Assembly: GCA_963627915.1 (NCBI GenBank)
Contig: CAVGCY010000064.1
Coordinates: forward strand, 1-36,472
DNA length: 36,472 nt
DNA from: CALACW01 sp963627915
GTDB taxonomy: Bacteria > Bacillota > Clostridia > Oscillospirales > Acutalibacteraceae
Direction: 5' to 3'
Shown piece by piece: positions 30,796 through 36,472 of the stretch. Numbering within the stretch: the stretch's first letter is position 1; each line of letters opens with the position of its first letter. Both the position numbers and the translations under genes were made by a program. The notes below the pieces were generated by a model. The model ran no database searches. It worked only from the letters and a program-made list of their open reading frames with translations, and was not told the DNA's origin.

Positions 30796-32757
30796 ATGGA
30801 TAAATTTGTTTTGCATTCAAAATTTCAGCCTACGGGCGATCAGCCTCAGGCGATAAAAACGCTTACTGACGGAATTAATAACGGTTATAACGAGCAGACT
30901 TTACTCGGAGTTACGGGTTCGGGTAAAACGTTTACCATGGCGAACGTAATAGCGCAGGTTAACAGACCGACTCTTATCCTTGCTCATAATAAAACGCTTG
31001 CGGCTCAGCTGTGCAGCGAGTTCAGAGAATTTTTTCCGGAAAATGAGGTTGAATATTTCGTATCGTATTATGACTACTATCAGCCTGAGGCGTATATTGC
31101 ACAGACCGATACTTATATAGAAAAGGATTCGGCCGTAAACGACGAGATAGACAGACTTCGCCATTCGGCTACATCGGCGCTTTCCGAACGCAGGGACGTT
31201 ATAATAGTTGCGAGCGTTTCATGCATTTATTCGCTCGGCGATCCCATAGATTACAGAAACATGGTTATTTCCTTAAGGCAGGGCATGGAGAAAAGCCGTG
31301 ATGAGCTCATACAAAAGCTCGTTGAAATTCAGTACGAGAGAAACGATATCAATTTTATCAGAAATAAATTCAGAGTCAGGGGAGACGTTGTCGAAATTTT
31401 TCCCGTTTATACGTTTGAATTTGCGATAAGAGTTGAATTTTTCGGTGACGAAATAGACAGAATCTCGGAGTTTAATCCCGTTACGGGCGAGACTAAGAAC
31501 GTTATTTCGCATGTTGCGATTTATCCCGCGTCTCATTACGTTATAGCTCCCGAAAAACTCGAAAATGCGATTGCTCGTATAAATGAGGAAATGCTTTCCC
31601 AAGTTGAAAAATTTCAAAAAGAGGGTAAGCTTATCGAGGCGCAGAGGATAAGACAGCGTACGGAATACGATATTGAAATGTTAAGAGAAACGGGATTTTG
31701 CAAGGGTATAGAGAACTATTCCGCCGTTATGTCAGGCAGAAAACCGGGTGAGCCGCCTTTTACTCTTATAGATTATTTTCCTGATGATTTTATCCTTTTT
31801 GTCGACGAATCGCATGTTACGCTTCCTCAGGTCAGAGGTATGTACGCAGGCGACAAATCGAGAAAGGACAGTCTTGTAAATTTCGGATTCAGACTTCCGT
31901 CCGCTTACGATAACAGACCGCTTACTTTTGATGAATTTTATTCAAAGGTCGGGCAGAAAATATTTGTCAGCGCAACTCCGGGCGAATTTGAGAGAAGCAG
32001 GAGCAAATGCGTCGCCGAACAGCTTATCCGTCCTACGGGATTGCTTGACCCTGAAATTGAGGTTCGCCCCGTTGACGGTCAGATAGATGATATTATATCT
32101 GAAATTAATATAAGAAAGGAGCGCGGAGAACGCGTTCTTATTACAACTCTTACAAAAAAAATGGCGGAGAGCCTTACGGACTGTCTTGACGGCTTCGGTA
32201 TAAAAGTACGCTATATGCATTATGATATAGATACGATTGACCGTATGGAGCTTATCAGGGATTTAAGACTCGGCGAATATCAGGTTCTTGTCGGAATAAA
32301 TCTTTTGAGGGAGGGACTCGATATCCCGGAGGTTTCGCTTGTTGTAATTCTCGACGCGGACAAAGAGGGATTTCTCCGTTCTGAAACGTCGCTTATTCAG
32401 ACAATCGGCAGGGCGGCGAGAAATGCGGACGGAAAGGTTATCATGTACGCTGATTCCGTTACACCGTCAATGGAGGCCGCTTTGAGAGAAACAAACCGCA
32501 GACGCGAAAAGCAGATGAAATATAATTCAGAACACGGCATAACTCCGCAGACGATTGTAAAGCCCGTCCGCGAAATTCTTGAAATAAGTTCAAAGAATGA
32601 CGTTGATAAAAAATCGCACAAACGCATGTCGCCGAGGAAACGTGCGGAGCTTATCGAATCTCTGACAAAGGAGATGAAGGCGGCCGCCAAGATACTTGAA
32701 TTTGAGCATGCTGCATTTTTAAGAGATAAAATAGAAAAACTTAAGCAGGGAAAATAA
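30796..32757 (+). CDS. uvrB: excinuclease ABC subunit B
   Basis: 653 residues, standard length. FQPTGDQPQAI, Walker A GVTGSGKTFT and the beta-hairpin region YYDYYQPEAYI are at the N-terminus. Helicase motifs FVDESH, SATPGEFE, ITTLTKKMAE, GINLLREGLDIPE and TIGRAARN follow. A C-terminal UVR domain (about 615-650) binds UvrC. UvrB verifies damage loaded by UvrA and recruits UvrC in nucleotide excision repair. GCGGAG precedes the start. uvrA begins one base after its stop, so the two form an operon. Confidence 0.98.
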   Translation: MDKFVLHSKFQPTGDQPQAIKTLTDGINNGYNEQTLLGVTGSGKTFTMANVIAQVNRPTLILAHNKTLAAQLCSEFREFFPENEVEYFVSYYDYYQPEAYIAQTDTYIEKDSAVNDEIDRLRHSATSALSERRDVIIVASVSCIYSLGDPIDYRNMVISLRQGMEKSRDELIQKLVEIQYERNDINFIRNKFRVRGDVVEIFPVYTFEFAIRVEFFGDEIDRISEFNPVTGETKNVISHVAIYPASHYVIAPEKLENAIARINEEMLSQVEKFQKEGKLIEAQRIRQRTEYDIEMLRETGFCKGIENYSAVMSGRKPGEPPFTLIDYFPDDFILFVDESHVTLPQVRGMYAGDKSRKDSLVNFGFRLPSAYDNRPLTFDEFYSKVGQKIFVSATPGEFERSRSKCVAEQLIRPTGLLDPEIEVRPVDGQIDDIISEINIRKERGERVLITTLTKKMAESLTDCLDGFGIKVRYMHYDIDTIDRMELIRDLRLGEYQVLVGINLLREGLDIPEVSLVVILDADKEGFLRSETSLIQTIGRAARNADGKVIMYADSVTPSMEAALRETNRRREKQMKYNSEHGITPQTIVKPVREILEISSKNDVDKKSHKRMSPRKRAELIESLTKEMKAAAKILEFEHAAFLRDKIEKLKQGK

Positions 32758-32758
32758 A

Positions 32759-35587
32759 ATGGCAGAAAAATATATTACGGTTAAGGGCGCAAGAGAGCAT
32801 AATCTTAAAAATATCGACGTTAAAATACCGAGGGATTCGCTGACGGTTTTTACCGGACTTTCCGGTTCGGGTAAATCGTCGCTTGCTTTTGATACGATTT
32901 ACGCTGAGGGACAGCGCCGTTACGTCGAGTCGCTGTCAAGCTACGCGAGAATGTTTTTAGGACAGATGGACAAGCCCGACGTCGATTCCATAGACGGTCT
33001 TTCCCCCGCGGTTTCGATAGATCAGAAAACGACTTCAAAAAATCCGCGTTCTACGGTAGGAACGGTTACGGAGATATACGATTATTTAAGGCTTTTATAT
33101 GCGCGCGTCGGTATTCCTCACTGCCCTGTGTGCGGCAAGGAGATTAAACAGCAGACGGTTGATCAGATAGCCGATTCGGTGCTCGATCTGCCTGAAAAGA
33201 CTAAGATTCAAATTCTTGCCCCGATTATAAAGGGCAAAAAAGGAACGCATGCAAAGGAACTTGATTCGGCAAGACGTTCGGGCTATGTCAGAGTCAGAAT
33301 TGACGGCAGCGTTTATGATTTGTCGGAAAGAATAGTTCTTGATAAGAATATTAAACACAGTATCGAGGTCATAGTTGACAGACTTGTTATAAAGGACGGA
33401 ATAAGAAGCAGACTTTCCGACGCTGTGGAACTTGCTTCCAAGCTGTCGGGCGGAACTGTTTTAGTCGTTGATTCCGACGGGAACGAAACGTTGTATTCAC
33501 AGAATTATGCATGCCCCGAGCACGGAATCAGCATTGACGAGCTGTCTCCGAGAATGTTTTCATTTAATAATCCGTACGGCTCGTGTCCGACATGTACGGG
33601 ACTTAGTTTTTTTATGAGAGTCGATCCGGAGCTTGTTATTCCGAATAAGAATCTTTCGATAGCCGAGGGGGCTGTTAATGCGACGGGCTGGTCAAAAAGT
33701 GAAAAATCGTCTATTGCTAAAATGTATTTTGACGCGCTCGGAGAAAAATACGGATTTGATTTGAATACGCCCGTTAAGAGTATTCCCAAAGAGGGGCTTC
33801 ACGCTCTTTTATACGGAACGGGGAATGACAAGCTTAAAATGAAGCGTTCGACCGAATACGGAAGCGGAGTTTATAATACTGCTTTTGAGGGAATTATTAA
33901 TAATCTTGAAAGACGGTATAATGAAACGACGAGCGACTGGGCAAGAGCCGATATCGAGCAGGTTATGACAAAATGCGCATGCCCGACGTGTAAGGGCGCA
34001 CGACTTCGTCCCGAAATGCTTTCCGTAACTGTCGGCGGAATAAATATTGACGAATTTGTAAGAATGAGCGTTACCGACGAGCTTAATTTTCTTGACGCGC
34101 TTGAATTTACGGACAGGGAAGCCATGATTGCCGAACAGATTATAAGAGAGGTTAAATCAAGACTTAATTTCCTTGTAAGCGTCGGACTTGATTATTTAAC
34201 TCTTGCGCGTTCTGCGGGTACGCTGTCGGGAGGTGAAAGTCAGCGGATCAGACTTGCAACGCAGATCGGCTCGTCGCTTATGGGGGTTCTGTACATTCTT
34301 GACGAGCCGTCCATAGGACTGCATCAAAGAGATAATGACAAACTCATTGATACTTTGAAGCGTCTGCGGGATATCGGAAATACTCTTATCGTTGTTGAGC
34401 ATGACGAAGATACGATGTATGCGGCGGACTATATTGTCGATATAGGACCCGGTGCGGGAATCCACGGCGGAAATGTCGTTTGTTCGGGTACGGTTAAGGA
34501 TATAAAAAAATGCAAGGCGTCCGTTACCGGACAATATCTTTCCGGAGTAAGGAAAATTCCCGTTCCCGAAAAGAGGCGGACAGGCAGCGGCAGATTTTTA
34601 AGCGTTATGGGCGCTGCGGAAAATAATCTTAAAAATATTGACGTTAATATACCTCTTGGTGAATTTGTTTGCGTAACGGGCGTGTCCGGTTCGGGTAAAT
34701 CATCGCTTGTTAATGAAATAATATATAAGAAGCTTGCGGCTGAACTTAACAATGCGAAGAAATTCGCCGGTAAGCATAAGGAATTCAGAGGTATTGAATA
34801 TCTTGATAAGGTTATAAATATAGATCAGTCGCCGATTGGCAGAACTCCGCGGTCGAATGCCGCTACGTATACGGGCGTATTCAATGATATAAGGGAGCTT
34901 TTTGCTCAGACCCAGGACGCAAAAATCCGCGGATATACTCCGAGCCGTTTTTCGTTCAACGTAGCCGGAGGCAGGTGCGAAGCATGCCAGGGCGACGGTA
35001 TTTGTAAAATCGAAATGCATTTTCTTGCGGATGTTTACGTTCCGTGCGAGGTGTGCAAAGGGGCAAGATATAACCGCGAAACGCTTGAGGTCAAATACAA
35101 GGGAAAGAACATTAACGATGTTTTGAATATGACTGTAGAAGAAGCCATGTCATTTTTTGAGCCGATACCGAAGATTTATCGTAAAATTAAAACGCTTTAT
35201 GACGTAGGGCTCGGTTATATAAAACTCGGACAGCCTGCAACCGGTCTTTCGGGAGGCGAGGCTCAGAGAGTCAAGCTTTCGACCGAGCTTTCAAAACGGG
35301 CTACGGGCAGAACGATTTATATTCTTGACGAACCGACGACGGGACTTCACACGGCGGATGTTCACAGGCTTATAAACGTATTGCAGACGCTTGCCGACGC
35401 TGGAAATTCGATACTTGTTATAGAACATAATCTTGACGTGATAAAAAGCGCGGACTGGATAATCGACCTGGGTCCGGAGGGCGGAAACGGCGGAGGAACC
35501 GTTGTCGCTGAAGGTACGCCGGAGGATGTTGCACAAGTTAAGAACAGTTATACGGGACAGTATCTCAAAAAAGTATTGGAAAAATAA
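32759..35587 (+). CDS. uvrA: excinuclease ABC subunit A
   Basis: 942 residues, standard length. Two ABC modules are present: Walker A GLSGSGKSS (near 35) and GVSGSGKSS (near 640), signatures LSGGESQR and LSGGEAQR, Walker B YILDEPSIGLH and YILDEPTTGLH. Zinc-binding Cys clusters are CPVCG, CPTCKGARL, and CEACQGDGICK with CEVCKGARY. UvrA dimers find DNA lesions and load UvrB. The start is one base after the uvrB stop, with a weak AGGG inside uvrB, consistent with coupled translation. Confidence 0.98.
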   Translation: MAEKYITVKGAREHNLKNIDVKIPRDSLTVFTGLSGSGKSSLAFDTIYAEGQRRYVESLSSYARMFLGQMDKPDVDSIDGLSPAVSIDQKTTSKNPRSTVGTVTEIYDYLRLLYARVGIPHCPVCGKEIKQQTVDQIADSVLDLPEKTKIQILAPIIKGKKGTHAKELDSARRSGYVRVRIDGSVYDLSERIVLDKNIKHSIEVIVDRLVIKDGIRSRLSDAVELASKLSGGTVLVVDSDGNETLYSQNYACPEHGISIDELSPRMFSFNNPYGSCPTCTGLSFFMRVDPELVIPNKNLSIAEGAVNATGWSKSEKSSIAKMYFDALGEKYGFDLNTPVKSIPKEGLHALLYGTGNDKLKMKRSTEYGSGVYNTAFEGIINNLERRYNETTSDWARADIEQVMTKCACPTCKGARLRPEMLSVTVGGINIDEFVRMSVTDELNFLDALEFTDREAMIAEQIIREVKSRLNFLVSVGLDYLTLARSAGTLSGGESQRIRLATQIGSSLMGVLYILDEPSIGLHQRDNDKLIDTLKRLRDIGNTLIVVEHDEDTMYAADYIVDIGPGAGIHGGNVVCSGTVKDIKKCKASVTGQYLSGVRKIPVPEKRRTGSGRFLSVMGAAENNLKNIDVNIPLGEFVCVTGVSGSGKSSLVNEIIYKKLAAELNNAKKFAGKHKEFRGIEYLDKVINIDQSPIGRTPRSNAATYTGVFNDIRELFAQTQDAKIRGYTPSRFSFNVAGGRCEACQGDGICKIEMHFLADVYVPCEVCKGARYNRETLEVKYKGKNINDVLNMTVEEAMSFFEPIPKIYRKIKTLYDVGLGYIKLGQPATGLSGGEAQRVKLSTELSKRATGRTIYILDEPTTGLHTADVHRLINVLQTLADAGNSILVIEHNLDVIKSADWIIDLGPEGGNGGGTVVAEGTPEDVAQVKNSYTGQYLKKVLEK

Positions 35588-35605
35588 AATAACAGAACAG
35601 CAAAC

Positions 35606-35652
35606 GCACCGAACCGTAACCATTCAAGGAAAACGGTTCGGTGCATATTTTT
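35606..35652 (+). terminator. terminator after uvrA
   Basis: A perfect 12-bp stem, GCACCGAACCGT (35606-35617) with ACGGTTCGGTGC (35633-35644), is followed by ATATTTTTATT. Confidence 0.9.
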
Positions 35653-35679
35653 ATTCAAAGCCGGAGAGATGGGGGGGGA

Positions 35680-35708
35680 TTGTATTTATATTCCGCTTTT
35701 TTGATAAT
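35680..35708 (+). promoter_or_regulatory. promoter of recombinase copy 2
   Basis: TTGTAT (35680-35685), 17 bp, GATAAT (35703-35708). A run of eight G's (35671-35678) ends one base before the -35 box. GGAGG (35714-35718) serves the start at 35728, so the mRNA leader is very short. Confidence 0.55.
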
Positions 35709-35727
35709 TTAAGCGGAGGCGGGAGAG

Positions 35728-36472
35728 ATGAAATTATCATTTGAAATTATAGATGGGTTTAAAGGGTATTTGGTTGATAGCGGCAAGAGCGGATATACGG
35801 TTGAGAAGTATGTAAGGGATGTGTTGAAATTCAGGGGATTTGTCGGTGATGAGGAGATAGAAAAAGAAACGGCGGGGGAGTACAGGGATTATCTTTTAAA
35901 AGAGGGGTACTGTGTGCGGAGTGTAAATTCCATGCTTTCGTCTGTGAATGCTTTGTTTGAATTTTTGGGCAGGCAGGATTTGAAGGTAAAGACGATAAAA
36001 ATGCAGAGAAGCGTTTACTGTCCCGAGGATAAGGAGCTGACAAGGGCGGAGTATCAGCGGCTTTGCGAAGCGGCGAGGAGAAAGAAAAATAACCGCCTTG
36101 AACTTATAATTGAAACGGTATGCTCAACGGGTATACGCATAGGAGAACTTAAATATATTACGATCGAATCGGCGAAACGGGGCGAAGCGGTCGTAACGCT
36201 TAAGGGCAAGACGAGATTTGTTTTCATACCGAAAGAGTTAAAAAGAAAACTGCTCCGATATGCGCAGGAGCAGAATATTAAATCGGGTATGATATTTGTA
36301 ACAAAATCCGGCAGAGCGATAGACAGAACCAATGTATGGAGAGATATGAAAAACCTGTGTAAAGAAGCCCATGTCAAGCCGGAAAAGGTTTTTCCTCATA
36401 ATTTACGTCACCTGTTCGCAAGAACGTTTTATAACATAGATAAGGATATTGCGAAACTTGCCGACGTCCTCG
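35728..36472 (+). CDS. tyrosine recombinase (site-specific integrase), copy 2, 3' end outside window
   Basis: 248 codons are visible from ATG 35728 (GGAGGCGGGAGAG upstream), still open at the window end. An N-terminal SAM-like core-binding domain (SGYTVEKYVRDVLKFRGFVG, about 20-90) is followed by the catalytic domain with STGIRIGEL (first Arg), LKGKTRFVF (Lys beta-turn) and HNLRHLFART (HxxR). The final His/Trp and Tyr lie outside but are present in copy 1 at the window start. Over the shared 135 nt the encoded protein is identical to copy 1. It has its own promoter and follows the uvrA terminator. By analogy with copy 1 there may be an invertible site just downstream, which cannot be seen. 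Confidence 0.92.
   Translation, partial: MKLSFEIIDGFKGYLVDSGKSGYTVEKYVRDVLKFRGFVGDEEIEKETAGEYRDYLLKEGYCVRSVNSMLSSVNALFEFLGRQDLKVKTIKMQRSVYCPEDKELTRAEYQRLCEAARRKKNNRLELIIETVCSTGIRIGELKYITIESAKRGEAVVTLKGKTRFVFIPKELKRKLLRYAQEQNIKSGMIFVTKSGRAIDRTNVWRDMKNLCKEAHVKPEKVFPHNLRHLFARTFYNIDKDIAKLADVL

Noticed and set aside
1..36472. The whole window as one mobile island bounded by two recombinase genes
   Set aside because: The interior carries housekeeping genes (uvrBA, feoB, queH, comFC) and no mobilisation or replication genes. The recombinase copies are in direct orientation and the inverted sites sit only beside copy 1. A deletion by homologous recombination between the copies remains possible.

Overview
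The window reads as a chromosomal segment from a gut-type member of the Clostridia, close to Ruminococcus/Oscillospiraceae. The grounds are strong GGAGG ribosome binding sites, low to moderate GC, a dockerin-bearing secreted protein, a feoA-feoA-feoB-FeoB_associated-DtxR cluster, and typical Firmicutes promoters. No rRNA, tRNA, insertion sequence or CRISPR array was seen.

Layout. 1-227 is the 3' end of a tyrosine recombinase. 228-538 holds the most striking element: two 27-bp inverted sites (257-283 and 495-521) with asymmetric cores flank about 210 bp that contain a near-consensus sigma-A promoter pointing left, back at the recombinase, plus a rightward terminator-like hairpin. This looks like a recombinase-controlled invertible promoter (inverton) drawn in its OFF state. 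It precedes a two-gene, translationally coupled unit: a SIR2-like protein (539-1882) and a 1701-residue secreted GLUG/Big/Cys-repeat/dockerin protein (1879-6984). On the minus strand, 7175-11434 carries two ABC half-transporters and a TetR regulator, in visibly GC-richer DNA. 11671-16667 is a LysR-headed redox cluster (YqhD-like iron alcohol dehydrogenase, aldo/keto reductase, flavodoxin lipoprotein, NAD(P)H oxidoreductase) that also contains three decayed genes. 16720-22729 holds a YcxB-like protein, a GH20-like glycosidase, a divergent 4Fe-4S protein and Crp/Fnr pair, and a secreted DUF5060/DUF4038 glycosidase. A structured-RNA candidate (22724-22885) and comFC follow. 24041-26272 (minus) has an Lgt-like protein, an EEP-family hydrolase and queH. 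26338-30341 is the ferrous iron uptake operon, followed by an HMA-domain protein, then uvrB-uvrA. A second recombinase copy starts at 35728 and runs off the end.

How the parts connect. Five copies of a palindrome RTTAG-N6-CTAAY lie at the feoA promoter (three), in front of feoB (one), and 16 kb away in front of the ABC pair (one). A small DtxR-type regulator sits in the feo cluster, so one metal-responsive regulon probably links both transport loci. The aldo/keto reductase has a MerR-type promoter (19-bp spacer filled by a palindrome), tetR has two pseudo-palindromes at its own promoter, and uvrBA has a LexA-like box. The two recombinase copies overlap by 135 nt inside the window and differ there at nine positions, all synonymous. 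This suggests a recombinase family maintained by selection, each copy perhaps guarding its own phase-variable locus.
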